In this document: one piece after another, positions 26,101 through 40,327 of the stretch | Layout of the letters: each line of letters begins with the position of its first letter | Numbering within the stretch: the first letter of the stretch is position 1 | NCBI GenBank assembly: GCA_000499405.2 | Contig: HG738137.1 | Location: 25,969,832 to 26,033,831, forward strand | From: Onchocerca volvulus | Lineage: Eukaryota; Nematoda; Chromadorea; Rhabditida; Onchocercidae | Length of the DNA stretch: 64,000 nt | Direction: 5' to 3' | The notes under the pieces: model-generated | Database searches by the model: none | The model's input: only the letters and a program-made list of their open reading frames with translations | What the model was told of the DNA's origin: nothing | Made by a program: the position numbers and the translations under genes

Positions 26101-29100
26101 TGAATTGCTCATCTTGTTCCAGTGACATTATTCTCGAGAAACACTGGAAATCTGTTATTCATCGGTCGATATGTGACTATTTTTTCGAAGCCCAAAAAAA
26201 GGTATTTTATAAGTTATTCGATTTGATTAATCGCGACATACAGTAAGTTCATTTTAGCATTAGTTTCATAAGTTTTTTTTTCCAAATATATATGCGCAGT
26301 GGTCCATTAGCCTATTCTTCTTTGGATTTAACATGTAGAATAGATATATCTTGACTGTGCTTGTCTCTTATGGATGATGTATTCCGAATCCAGAGATAGC
26401 TATTTCCGCCCGATAATGAGGTGGAAAGAATATTTAATGAAAATTTACCGGGAATTTTAGGCAGCGTACCCGGAGGATGTACCACCAGTTATATCAACAC
26501 CTCATCATTATCTCATTAGCGTTTACCACAATCATCTTTATCTTCTTGCCGTAACTGTATCAGAAAGTAAGTCGTTATTATTCGCAGTAACTGTAATTTA
26601 TGTGAATATTAAAAAATGAATTTTTCAGAATTTATTGTAAGTTAAAAGAAGAAAATTGATTCCATTTTTATAATTTTTTATAAAAGTCATGAATTGTCTA
26701 ATTCTAAAATCATTTTTTTCATTTTATAAATTGTGTTTTTATTTATTCCTTTCTTATTTCTGATTAACTTTTATGTATGTATTGCTATCAGTATTTTTCC
26801 ATATTTACAAAATTGAGCTGTTTTAATAATGAGTCAATAGACAATCTTGATTATCGGTTGATGAATAATAGAAATAATTTGAAAGCCAAGAACTGAATAT
26901 TGAGCCTCATTTCACATTCAATTTACTGCCTTATACTTTCGTTTTTATTCATATTATTCATGCGAAGAAACAAAATATTTAGCTATATTAAGGAATAAAT
27001 TCTAGCTCCACCATTAATGGTAATCGAATTTTTGCATCGTGTCATTGCTACATTTGCGGAATATTTCGAAGAATTCACCGATAATGCGGTTAAGGAAAAT
27101 TGTGTCATGGTTTTTGAAGTAATTTTTTTTTCCCCATGGTTTACGGCGTTATTGTCGTAATATCAATAGTGAATTGATTTCCTTAATTTCCTCTTATAAT
27201 TTATTTCAATTTTTAGTAGAAATCGTCACGTTTTCTGATTTCGAATCATTCCTATAGGAAGGAATGAAATTATTTGTTTCATTCTGATAGGCATCCGAAA
27301 CTTATGATTCTTATTCATTCTATCTTTATTTGTAGTAATTTTATTCTAGCTGTTAGATGAAATGCTTGATAATGGTTTTCCATTGGCTACAGAATTAAAT
27401 GTTTTACAAGAGCTTATCAAACCGCCTAATTTTCTCCGAACCATCGCTAATCAGGTAAAATTGCAAATAATTTGATGATCAAATGATTGACTTTTGATAT
27501 TTGACATAGTTAAATGAACATTTCTTCAGAAAGAAAATACTTCAAAAAACTCATGATAACACAATTTAAGAAATTAAGAAATTTTTTCAAAAAAATTTCA
27601 GAGAGCAAATATTATAAATTACGATTTAAAAGTTTTTCCAAATCTTGAAAATCGAAAAAAAATTTGCAGTTTCATGAAAAATTTGAAGCCGGATTTTAGA
27701 CAAGTTTTTTTTTGACAATATTTCTTTTTTTTTTTTTTCAAATACATAGTGATCAAATGGTCTCATGAAAGGCGAAAAACTAAGTGACTGTGATGATGAT
27801 GATAGTATATTTGAAAAAAGTTCTTTTTTTCGCAGGTAATGGGCCGAACAAATGTTTCTGAAGTATTACCAACTGGGCAACTTTCAAATATACCTTGGAG
27901 AAGAGCTGATGTTAAGTATACAAATAATGAAGCGTATTTTGATGTTGTTGAGGAAATTGATGCTATCATTGACCGACAAGGTGCTACTGTATTCTCTGAG
28001 ATACAAGGATATGTTAGTAATTCAATTATCTCCTTAAGTTTTATTAATTGTTGGTGATCTTCGCGTTCTCAAATGTTATTTTAATTTTTTTGCATAACTT
28101 TCCTTCCATATTAATTCATGCTTCCGTTTAACATCAAAAAATTATACTGCGAATGTTGTGGAGGTAAATATTCATCTTGCTAATATATCATCATAAGCCA
28201 GTGTAAATCTTTGAATTCGAAAATTGCTTTTTCAGATAGATTGTTGCTGTAAGCTTTCTGGCATGCCTGATTTAACGATGTCATTAATTAATCCAAGACT
28301 GTTAGATGATGTTTCATTTCATCCTTGCGTGCGATTTAAACGATGGGAAGTAAATATTTTGTTACTTCATTTTATTATTTTTTTTTCTCATTTATCAGAG
28401 GCAATTATTCTTTTCATGCAGAAAAAAAAAAAGAATTTTGCATTTTTCATTCGGGAAAATCGCTTGGATAAAAATCAGTACATGGCGTCCATTCTAAAAT
28501 TATAAGCAGCGATTTGAACTAGTGAGATCTCAGATCACTATTCAAAACATTTGTTAGAATGCCGAGGCATTTGATAAATATTCAAGTATAATTTTTTTTT
28601 TCTTTAATTATATGGTTTTCATATACTTAACAGAATGAGCGAGTATTGTCATTTGTGCCACCTGATGGAAATTTCCGCTTGCTGTCCTATCACATTGGTT
28701 CGCAGAAGTAGGTTTAATTATAATTTCCAAATTTTGGACTTCCCAAAGTTTAGCCCGAACATAAATGAATAAAATGTTTGATGGTTAATATACGAACTTT
28801 TTTTAACAAACTGATTAAAGTATTGTCGGCATGCAATTGCATAATTAAAACGGCTAAACTGAATAGACGGATAGGTCGCATGTTGTGGTAATTTCCTGAT
28901 TTTTATTATCCAAGAAAAAGATTTCGAAAATATCAGAATTTATTTTATACTTTTCTTGTCTCTTTACACAAAATATTCTGTATTTTTCAGTATGGTAGCA
29001 ATACCGGTATACGTTCGTCATAATATATCTTTTAAGCCAGGAACTGCTGGACGAATTGAGTTAACAGTTGGTCCGAAGCAAAGTATGGGTAAAGTGGTGA

Positions 29101-30238
29101 GAATTGTCATCTTAATTTTATTTTGATTTCGTATATTATTGCTGTTTTGTTTCTTTTCGTTGTTCTCATCATAGTTATAATATGAAGCATTGGTATGAAC
29201 AGAATTCTGAGTGGTTTTGTGTAGACCTTTTGAAAAAAAATTTGCTATGTTAGTTTTCAAAATGGTGAATTTAAGTCTCTTTTATATAATCATAGTAAAT
29301 TTTCTGGAAAAGAAATTTCTTTGCTTCCACATACCCTCCGCGAATAATGATAAAACATTAATATGGAATGCAGTGAAATATGTACAACGAATTAGATAAC
29401 AAGATGATGGATCTGCTGTAATGGCTGTAATGGACAATTTCTAAATAATTGCAATTTTAGTTGGAAGATGTTATCGTGGAAATGACAATGCCAAAATCGG
29501 TGCAAAATTGCATGCTAATATCGAGTACTGGGAAATGCTCTTTTGATCCAACTACAAAATTGCTACAGTGGAATATTGGAAAAATCGAACTAGGCAAACC
29601 ACCAACTTTAAAAGGAACTGTACGTTATTCTCTCTCATTTTTTCTTTCAACTTTTCTGTATGTATTCTTAATTCTTTTTTTTTTTATTTTAATTAATTGA
29701 AATGAATTCGGTTTTTTTTTTTATTCTTTGCATAAGCGTTTGTTGAGGTATTTTGGATGATGCATTCATAGAAATATGATTAAGAGGAAAAAAAATTAAC
29801 AAACTCCGTTATTTTTCTTTTTTTTAACAGACCGAATTTATTATAAATCTGTCAGAAGGATCTTTATATGGTTTTTCTTTGAATTCGATGGAATAAAATA
29901 TGTTTATATTCAATTACCTTTAATTATTAGAAATAGAAAACTGAATGCACTTATCAAATTATTTTGTGAAGCAACTCAGAGAAATTTAAAACTTAAGAAC
30001 AACTGCACAGTTTTCTGACGATTCTGAATGACTGGAAAGAACACATGATTACTTTCAGATTTCTGTGAGCGGTACAGCAAATGTCGAAGCACCACCGATT
30101 ACCGTGTATTTCAAAATCAATCAGTTGGCTGTGTCAGGGTTAAAAGTGAATCGCTTGGATTTGTATGGCGAGAAATATAAACCATTCAAAGGTGTCAAAT
30201 ATATCACTAAAGCTGGAAGATTTCAAGTGCGCACATGA
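23106..30238 (+). CDS. apm-3: AP-3 adaptor complex mu subunit (AP3M)
   Basis: Exons 23106-23140, 26123-26201, 26461-26566, 27006-27118, 27350-27454, 27836-28012, 28236-28349, 28634-28707, 28991-29096, 29461-29619 and 30059-30238 sum to 415 codons plus stop; human AP3M1 has 418. The tiny first exon gives MLNSLFIVNTSG, continued by DIILEKHWKSV and RSICDYFFEA, the standard N-terminus. The longin/sigma-like domain (about 1-140) includes PHHYLISVYHNHLYLLAVTV and KENCVMVFELLDEMLDNGFP. The mu-homology domain follows, with EAYFDVVEEIDAII, CKLSGMPDLTMSLINPRLLD, FHPCVRFKRWE, FVPPDGNFRLLSY and the C-terminal LDLYGEKYKPFKGVKYITKA. AP-3 mu recognises tyrosine-based sorting signals and routes cargo from endosomes to lysosomes and related organelles (gut granules in nematodes). 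The first intron is 2,982 bp, far longer than the others; an alternative first exon may lie in it. Confidence 0.97.
23627..23644. repeat. AT dinucleotide microsatellite
   Basis: A pure TA run lies in the first intron of the AP-3 mu gene; no function is inferred. Confidence 0.8.
24816..24892 (+). CDS. Candidate alternative first exon of AP-3 mu
   Basis: An ATG-initiated open frame (MEQPENQQPSLAFMWTFLQI, then RIVIW) runs to a GTAATA donor in exactly the phase needed to join the AP-3 mu exon at 26123. An acceptor-like TTATCGTAG ends at 24799, 16 bases upstream of the ATG. The overlapping frame from 24800 is also open for 31 codons and contains EFGFHVDLFA, so the true reading frame is uncertain. 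This would swap the N-terminal strand of the longin domain, which is unusual; phase agreement alone has a one-in-three chance. Confidence 0.25.
25375..25397. repeat. TTTA tetranucleotide microsatellite
   Basis: Five to six tandem TTTA units in the first intron of the AP-3 mu gene. Confidence 0.8.
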
Positions 30239-30807
30239 TTGTTTCTTTGTTTCAGTTTTCAAACTAAAATAAACTTAGAATATCTTTCAAGATTTCGCTT
30301 TACTTAACTGCTTTACAGTTTCCAACTGATCTTCATTTATTTTCAAGTTATGTTGAGGAAATTTTCCTGCGATTTTTATTTATAGAGCTTAGTAGCTAAT
30401 GATAGTAGGTTAGCAAGGTATAAATGAAGTGTACATTGACAATTACTTTGGCTAAGTCATGGAATCATTTCAATTTTATTGCAGAAAATATTTTGAAATT
30501 AATTTGCAGATTTTTTCTTTATGTATCTTTTATCCTTGACTTTCAGTAATTTATGATAATAGCTTGATGCAACTTAGGAAATCCATGTTAATCTATTGAC
30601 ATATGATACAGTTTCAGTAGGTGTTAAATTCAAGGAGGGAATAGAATGTAGGATTCATGAAGATACGGGATACTGATCATGTGATCAATTTCTTTCATTT
30701 CGCTTTTTTTTCATTCTCTTTTTAATCTTGATTTTTCTAAATTGGTTCGTTAATCTTCTATGAGTGTTATGATGTTTCTTTTATCATCTGTTTTATTTTG
30801 AGTTGCA

Positions 30808-30871
30808 GCGAGTCATGGTATTGCTAATGTGAATTAAATGCGAGTCATGGTATTGCTAATGTCATTAAATC
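30808..30871. repeat. 32-bp tandem duplication
   Basis: The block GCGAGTCATGGTATTGCTAA with its flank occurs at 30808 and again at 30840, a period of 32 bases with few differences. It looks like a recent local duplication. Confidence 0.85.
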
Positions 30872-31726
30872 TACTACTTTTCTTTCTTCTGGAAGATCTC
30901 TTTTATATCAGTAAAGTTGCAATTGAAAATGAATTTTTTTCTGAATTTATAATAAAACTTTATGTAAGAAATTGCGAATTTTGTAAATGATGAAAAATAA
31001 TAGATTAAAATAAATTAAGAAAAAGAACTGTCAGTAGAAGAGTTTCGTAAATTGTACAGTCATTTTTAAATCTCATCACCACAGATAGCGCGGAAGAAAA
31101 ATTGGCGAAAGATTTGAAATGAATTTTAGAAGAAAATCTGGGAAATAGGAAGTTCTTTTTATCATTTCCAAGAAAAATTAAGTGGAATAAAATTTTCTAT
31201 TTCATATATAATTCAATTAATTGTTAATAAACATAGGACATCTAATTATTAGAACAACCATTAGAACATTTAGTTAAAAGGATATCTAATTATTTCAATT
31301 TTGAAGCGGGATAAAATCTTCTTTGTGAAGAAAACTAGCTACCTTATAAACAAGACTGCCTTTTTCATATATTTTTTCTTAACGTAGCAAATCGAGGTTG
31401 ATTTTCTTTGATAAGAAATTAAAATTGCATTTGAAACTTTGAAAATGGTTACAATAAATACTATCTTGAGGGCATAATCAACATTTGCCAGGTAAATGAT
31501 GATTAGGAATGGCAATGATGCAACTAGAACAGCTATAAATATTACAAGAATTACGTAATTTGCTAAATATTTATGATTGATATTGGTGCTGTATGAAAAA
31601 AATGTATTAACTTTTGAACGAAAAAATGCATAAAATACATGGCGAGAGTAGCGCACTTAAAAAGGCAACTCGATTATTATATGAACAGAGGCAAGCAGAA
31701 TTTGCTTATTCTATTCAACCTTTTCG

Positions 31727-31787
31727 TTCTTCCGAGAATTTCGCAAAGAATTTCGCTACCTTTTTATTCTTCCGAGAATTTCGCAAA
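31727..31787. repeat. 21-bp direct repeat, period 40
   Basis: TTCTTCCGAGAATTTCGCAA occurs identically at 31727-31746 and 31767-31786 (the next base also matches). The intervening bases partly resemble the unit (AGAATTTCGC), suggesting a degenerate duplication. Confidence 0.85.
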
Positions 31788-32230
31788 TGCAACAATCATA
31801 CAATGGCATGAATGTACAAAGTAGGATGACTTTCGATCATCAGATTTTGTCACTTCCGTCCTTCCCTCATATCACGCATGAATAATATTCATTTTCTGCT
31901 TGCATTATGATGTAGAAAAACAAAAAGAAATGAACTTGTTGTGGCAAATTATTCCTATTTTCACTTGATAATCGCTTTCGAATGATTGTTTTCAAAATAT
32001 ACGGAGAGAATTTGTCTTCTTTCTGCTTTTTCGCCGTTTCTCGATAATGAATACAAAGAAAAAAACTGTATTTTCTTTTTCCAGATATAGAAGAGAGAAA
32101 AAAAAAAGGTCAGGAAATTTAATAATTTTGGGAAATAATGCGAAATACTGTTTCCTATAATCAGCTACTGTGACTGACTATTATTTAATCGAGGTATTGC
32201 ATTGTTATTTCTTTTCCGATAAAATTAAAT

Positions 32231-32384
32231 TTCACGTAATCTAATTAGCATATCAGTTACTTCTAATAAAACAAAATATTCAGTAATAAAGCAGCACCTA
32301 CTGAGTCCATAAAAGTAGAATCATTTAAAGCTTTCTAAGCTATCTTCCGATAAACTAACTGATATGCAAATTAGATTACATGAA
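32231..32384. mobile_element. Inverted-repeat (MITE-like) element
   Basis: The arm starting TTCACGTAATCTAATTAGCA at 32231-32259 is mirrored by the arm at 32356-32384 (TAACTGATATGCAAATTAGA onward) with about three mismatches over 28-29 bases. The arms enclose about 96 bases with no open frame. This suits a short non-autonomous inverted-repeat transposon or a hairpin. No convincing target-site duplication was identified, so the element type is open. Confidence 0.5.
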
Positions 32385-33509
32385 AAAAAAAAAAATTAAC
32401 TGTAGCTAGTGTTTTTTCTCTAATGAAAAGACACCTTTCAGCTATCTCCATTTGGGAAAATCTTTCTGATTCAACAAAAACTTATTTGCTATAAATCACT
32501 AAAATGTGAAAAATCAGCAGTGACAAAGAATTTTAAGTAGCATCTTAACAATTATCTCGTTGAAATAATCGTTATCAGCGTTAGCAAAAAATTGAATGAG
32601 AAAATACGAAAATACAAATGGAAAAATGTACTCATCATATAAATTCAGACACGGCACAATGTAAATATTAGCAATATATGTAAATTTGAATTTGGATCAA
32701 TGCTTAGGATGTTACTCAGCATGATTTTCGGGATATCCATAATTGCAGATACTGCCAATTAATTTTAACAAAATACTGATTGTACCTAATGACAAAGTGG
32801 CTTATCAGCGATGATATCTCTATATCACAAGTTATTGTTAAATTGGTGCAATTGCTGATCACACTGATTGCTTTCATTAAATTATGATATTCGTTGAAGA
32901 AAAGTCGTTCTGTTTTGAAAAAAAAAAGTCACGAATTGTCCTTGTCTATTCCTGCCCAGAGAATCAGAAATCATCCTCATTCCGTCAGATGAAAATGGAA
33001 ATTATTCTAATCTCTTAATACTCGTTATGGGTAACTCCTATTGTTTTTCAGTAATTGCACCTTTATACCATGCTGCATTCGGAAGTCTTTGAATCAGCTT
33101 ATCTCAAATTAATCCTGAAAATGGATGACGCTTGAGCGGAAGATTTATACTTTAACTCAACATTTGATCCATCCCATAGCGCCACTTTTGCTTATGAAAA
33201 ATGGCCCATCTGAAGCATACATTCATACTCATTGAAAGTTTGAGAATTGGTAAAGATATCCGGTTTTTGATATCGCACCTATCTATCGTCTTATCTCATT
33301 CCATTGACAATAAACAGTAAGTTCGGCACTCGACCTTGAATCATATCTCTACTCTACTAATTGCATTACTTCATAATCGCATAAAATCAAATTCAAATAA
33401 TACATACACGCATTTAAAAAAATCATTCAATTATGTTGTCGAGATTGTTTGAAACATTTCAACTAAATACAAATTTACGAAATTCAAAGGAAGCAAGTGT
33501 CTTCGTGAA

Positions 33510-33905
33510 AGAGCACTACCCCATCCATATTCAAAACGATTAAACTGTATGTCAAAAATGGCGTCCGACAACCACGAATAGTGCCGGGGCCTAATCTGGC
33601 GCGGGTTCCCGATAATGTGTCCATCCAACTGTTTTGCGAGGAGGAGAACTGCACACTGCTTGGTTGTGTCACCCCATTTGTTAGCCTAGAAATTGCCTCT
33701 GCTGATGTGATGCATTCTTGCTTGGGACGGTGCGCGTTGTTCTCCAGGTTGCCCTGGAAATGCAACGCCCACCTCACGGTCTACTACCAGGCAGCCTGCG
33801 ATAACTCGCTGGGCCTGGGAGTCCATCCGTGTGTGCCATACTCATTGCTGTAGTCCGCTGATCTGCGTGTGGCCAATTTGTTTGCTATGTCGCGAAAGAT
33901 CGATC
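33510..33905. other. GC-rich island with open frames on both strands
   Basis: Hand counting gives about 53%, 45%, 62% and 62% G+C for successive 60-base lines from 33601, against about 30% around it. The plus frame is open from about 33513 to 33853 (includes ARVPDNVSIQLFCEEENCTL, MHSCLGRCALFSRLPWKCNA and ACDNSLGLGVHPC, Cys-rich). On the minus strand the frames at 33484-33777 and 33784-34029 are open too (AISRLTNGVTQPSSVQFSSS; RRSADYSNEYGTHGWTPRP). No family is recognised in any frame. Codon and base use unlike the neighbours suggests a mobile-element remnant, foreign insertion, an assembly contaminant, or a Cys-rich exon of an unseen gene. Confidence 0.5.
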
Positions 33906-34968
33906 CTACGCCGTGAGAATTTGGACGCGCCAATTTGGGTTTCAGGGAAAGCCTTATTAATATATGGAACAATTGTCTGCAGCGAACTTTTGATGGGATG
34001 AGTAGATTTTTCTTTGCTTTCTCTATCATCTCTTCATACTACATAATGTTTAGCAATGAACAGAGCTTTTTCAAACATTCAAACCAAAGAATCTTGGGAA
34101 TTTCCAGTTTCACTTGTTTTGTTGACAACGAATTATCAGATGATTTTTAACCTGTGCACTATGCCAATTTCTACATTCTAATCCTTTAACCCATTTTAGG
34201 TTTTCCCTTTGGTAGGTAAGTTTTCGTAGACATCATTTCGGCAGATTATAGAATCGTTCCATGATTCCCACATGTTGACGTAGAAATCGTACGTGTATAT
34301 TCTGATGAAAGCAGCTAGATGTATATTTGTTTTATACATTTCCCAGATTCTATTCAAGCCCGAAATCATCATTTGTCTCGTTTGGTTAATCTGATGAATA
34401 GAACGATAAGGAAAACAGCAATTAAATAAAAGTATTCGTGAAAGTATACACGTATTGTATGTCGTAGGCCTGAAATAGCCGATATCTTTGTAAAAGACAA
34501 AACGGTATAACTCAGTAGCAATAGTGAGTAGGAAATAAAATGATGAGAGGCAAATGAATCATGCAAGGAAGAATCAAGTAATAAGCCAAAATATGGAATT
34601 TTAATAGATGAGTAAATAAGCCAAGTGATAAAAACTAATTAGGCAGAAAACGTAGACGAAAATGGATTAAGTAAATGTAAATAAGTCGATTAAATTAACT
34701 AATCAAGGCGAAAAATTGGCTAACCTAGTGACAATCGAAGAAAAAAAATGAAGTAATTTCTTGTTCATTTTTCTTTTTAGGTACGGTTTACAAGGAGGAA
34801 GAGCAATATCAATCGGAGAAACCGAAAAGATATAATCAATGTAAACAAGGAGTGTTAAAAGTCAAGAAACGCGCAGTTTCAAATGAACCAACTGGCCGAT
34901 AAATATATTTATCGCCAAAACGATAAACAGAAGAGAAAACATATTTCCCGCCAAAACGTTCCGATTAA
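33906..34968. other. AT-rich spacer with one exon-like stretch
   Basis: Mostly featureless. A good acceptor (TTTCTTTTTAG) ending at 34780 precedes a basic open stretch, VRFTRRKSNINRRNRKDIIN, which stops at a GTAAAC donor near 34841. It is not linked in phase to any known exon. Confidence 0.35.
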
Positions 34969-35409
34969 TTGATAAACAAAGCAAGGTCGACCGATCATGA
35001 GGACGACGAGTTGGAGGTCAGGAGAGGAGGAGAAGCCGCAAAAAGATTAAAGGATTCGGATTTTGAAGCAGAATCACTTTTCCTAAAGTTCTTCAACGAG
35101 CATCATCTTGTTCCACAAATTTTCTACCGAGAGCTTCCACAAGAGTTCTTTACAGTGACCACAGCAACAGTCGACTCGAATCGATGCAACAAGCAACAAT
35201 CAAGGAGCAGTATTCATTTCCACGAGCGACAAAGGAAAAAAATATCCAATGATCAAGTTAATTGGATATTCTCGAATAGTTATTTGTTCGCAACTGTTCC
35301 GTTTGCGAATAAATTCTTTCTTCAAACAGGAAACATCTCTTTCACAAAACTACTTTCTCGACAATATTTCCAACCAAGCCATTATTTACTGTTCAAATTA
35401 ATAAACTAA
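34969..35409 (+). other. ATG-less open frame, possibly transposon- or LTR-derived
   Basis: The frame is open for 146 codons directly after a TAA and has no ATG near its start. It begins basic/acidic (TDHEDDELEVRRGGEAAKRL) and becomes Phe-rich. Base composition is richer in G+C at the start (about 55% over 34981-35040) than the surroundings. It ends a few bases before an AATAAA-like motif. The preceding DNA repeats the phrase CGCCAAAACG. With the array just downstream it could be part of a long terminal repeat or another repeat family rather than a gene; no protein family is recognised. Confidence 0.35.
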
Positions 35410-35498
35410 TTGTATTCAGCATGTTATGATAATAACTGCACGAATGTTTTCTACGATCAACAAAGAACTCTTTTCATTTAAACATTGGCAAAAACGCT

Positions 35499-35777
35499 AT
35501 TCTCGACGATTGTACTTTCACTTTACTTTTCATTTGAGGTATACCATTCTCGATCATTCTACTATCACTTTACTTTTCAGTTTAACTTTTCAGTTAAGGT
35601 ATGCCATTCTCGACAATTGTACTTTCACTTTACTTTTCAGTTGAGGTGTACCATTCTCGATCATTCTACTATCAGTTTACTTTTCAGTTTAACTTTTCAG
35701 TTGAGGTATGCCATTCTCGACTATTGTACTTTCACTTTACTTTTCAGTTGAGGTATGCCATTCTCGACAACTGCACC
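35499..35777. repeat. Tandem array alternating 47-bp and 60-bp units
   Basis: Units starting ATTCTCGA occur at 35499, 35546, 35606, 35653, 35713 and 35760, so spacings are 47, 60, 47, 60 and 47. The 60-mer equals the 47-mer with an internal 13-base insertion, TTTAACTTTTCAG, next to an existing CTTTTCAG. The higher-order period is therefore 107 bases. All units share ACTTTACTTTTCAG followed by TTGAGGTATGCC or a variant. Because 107 is not a multiple of three, the array keeps overlapping frames open by composition, so it is not taken as coding. Confidence 0.9.
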
Positions 35778-35869
35778 ATTTTTTTCCATTATGTTTTCCT
35801 TCTTGGCTTTATCTTTTATTTCACTTCCTATATTTTGTTATCCCTTTTTATTTCTAATAAATAACAAAA

Positions 35870-37103
35870 TTATCACAGATTCGTTGGAAATTTTCGCTGT
35901 TGTTATCAGATGTTGATCTCTGTCAAAAAGACTGTCTCATATTTAACAGTCTTGAGCCTGAAACATAATTTTTTTTCCTTTTTTCAAAAAAAAAAGAAAA
36001 ATTGCTTATTTCTTCGATTTCTATTAATGAGGAATCTTGTAGACGTATTTTTTTCAAGTATAGTATCCTTCTTAAGGATAGTCTAGAAAAAAGATTTGAG
36101 AGACTTTGCATCGATAGAAATCTCAGAGCAAGGTAGAACAATTTGACTGTACTGGTTTTTGAAATAAATGCAATTCTGAAGATCGGCATATAATAAAGTC
36201 TGAGGAAAAGAAGAGCTGACGTATCTTCTTGACACGTGTAATTTGACGTATCTTCTTGACACGTGCAATTTGACGAGCAAGTGGAACAGAATTACTTTCG
36301 ATCTGTACTTAAAATCCAAAGATATGTAAAACTTCACTGCTGACTGACTAAGATTTTTTCCGAAATATGATAAAAGCAAATGTCGCTATCAATGGACTTC
36401 AACTTTCAAAATAGTTTAGTATCTGTTCTAAATAGAACGAAACATTTTCCCCGCCATTTTTCAAAAACATCTTTGACTCATGAGAGACGACCTTTCTCGT
36501 GACCTTTATTGTACAAAATATCAAAGCATTGCTAATTGTGAAACTTCTTCGATTATTAATTTGCTGCCCAAACTATTTTTATTTCTGCAATTATCTTATT
36601 GGCCCTAATCCGCGCTTTACCATTTGTCAGGATGTACAACGAACCGAACCTCAACGAGCTCTCCATTGCTTATTCTTTTTTATTTTTGAAATAGCAGTTA
36701 GAAGATTTGATTTATTCTCATGAAGCAAGTTTTTATCCATCTTTATAATGATGATCAGGACACATTAGACTAATCCATCTGGATGTTTCTTCGTCTCGTT
36801 ATATCCTGCTTTCTTTATAGTCTTAGTTCTACTTATAACTTTCGATCGGATCGATTAAGATCTGTTTCAGAATATCATAAACAATTTTTTTTGTCTGAAA
36901 CTTCGAGGAACTCAACATTCATCGTGGGTTTTGTGATCAGTTTATGGTATTGCCAGTTGGCAATATGCACTAGTACGAATTTATTCTGGAACTTTTTTTG
37001 TTTTAATGCAAATGCAAATAGTTTTGTGGCTCGGTTCTTTTTTCCATTTCCTTTTTCAAATGATTCTCGCAGTGGCGTTCTCTGATTTTGCAGAAACACA
37101 AAA
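35870..37103. other. Upstream region of the aspartate aminotransferase gene
   Basis: No exon is supported. A plus-strand ATG frame at 36783-37085 (100 codons, Phe/Ser-rich) has no relative I recognise. TGATTTTGCAG ends at 37093, 10 bases before the got-1 ATG, a likely trans-splice acceptor. Confidence 0.5.
36217..36275. repeat. 27-bp tandem duplication carrying TGACGT and CACGTG
   Basis: TGACGTATCTTCTTGACACG plus TGYAATT is repeated at 36217 and 36244 and followed by a third TGACG at 36271. Each unit contains an E-box CACGTG and a CRE-like TGACGT. It lies 0.85 kb upstream of got-1; regulatory use is only a possibility. Confidence 0.8.

Positions 37104-40327
<3,224 letters not shown>

Larger units (their letters stand above)
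30239..33480. other. AT-rich gene-free stretch with small duplications
   Basis: Beyond the AP-3 mu 3' end no exon could be supported. A minus-strand frame at 31339-31656 is open for 105 codons and hydrophobic, but it has no ATG at its start and no recognised relative. Three repeat structures inside are listed separately. Confidence 0.5.

Noticed and set aside
13800..30238. A polycistronic operon joining snapin and AP-3 mu
   Set aside because: A minus-strand gene lies between them and spacings exceed those usual for nematode operons.
34969..35409. Conventional protein-coding gene
   Set aside because: The open frame has no ATG near its start, follows an in-frame stop and has no recognisable homolog.
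35426..35864. Three overlapping open frames of 72-88 codons
   Set aside because: They arise from the 47/60-bp tandem array, which has few stop triplets in any frame.
36783..37085. 100-codon ATG frame just before got-1
   Set aside because: Phe/Ser-rich low-complexity composition, no relative recognised, and it overlaps the got-1 leader region.
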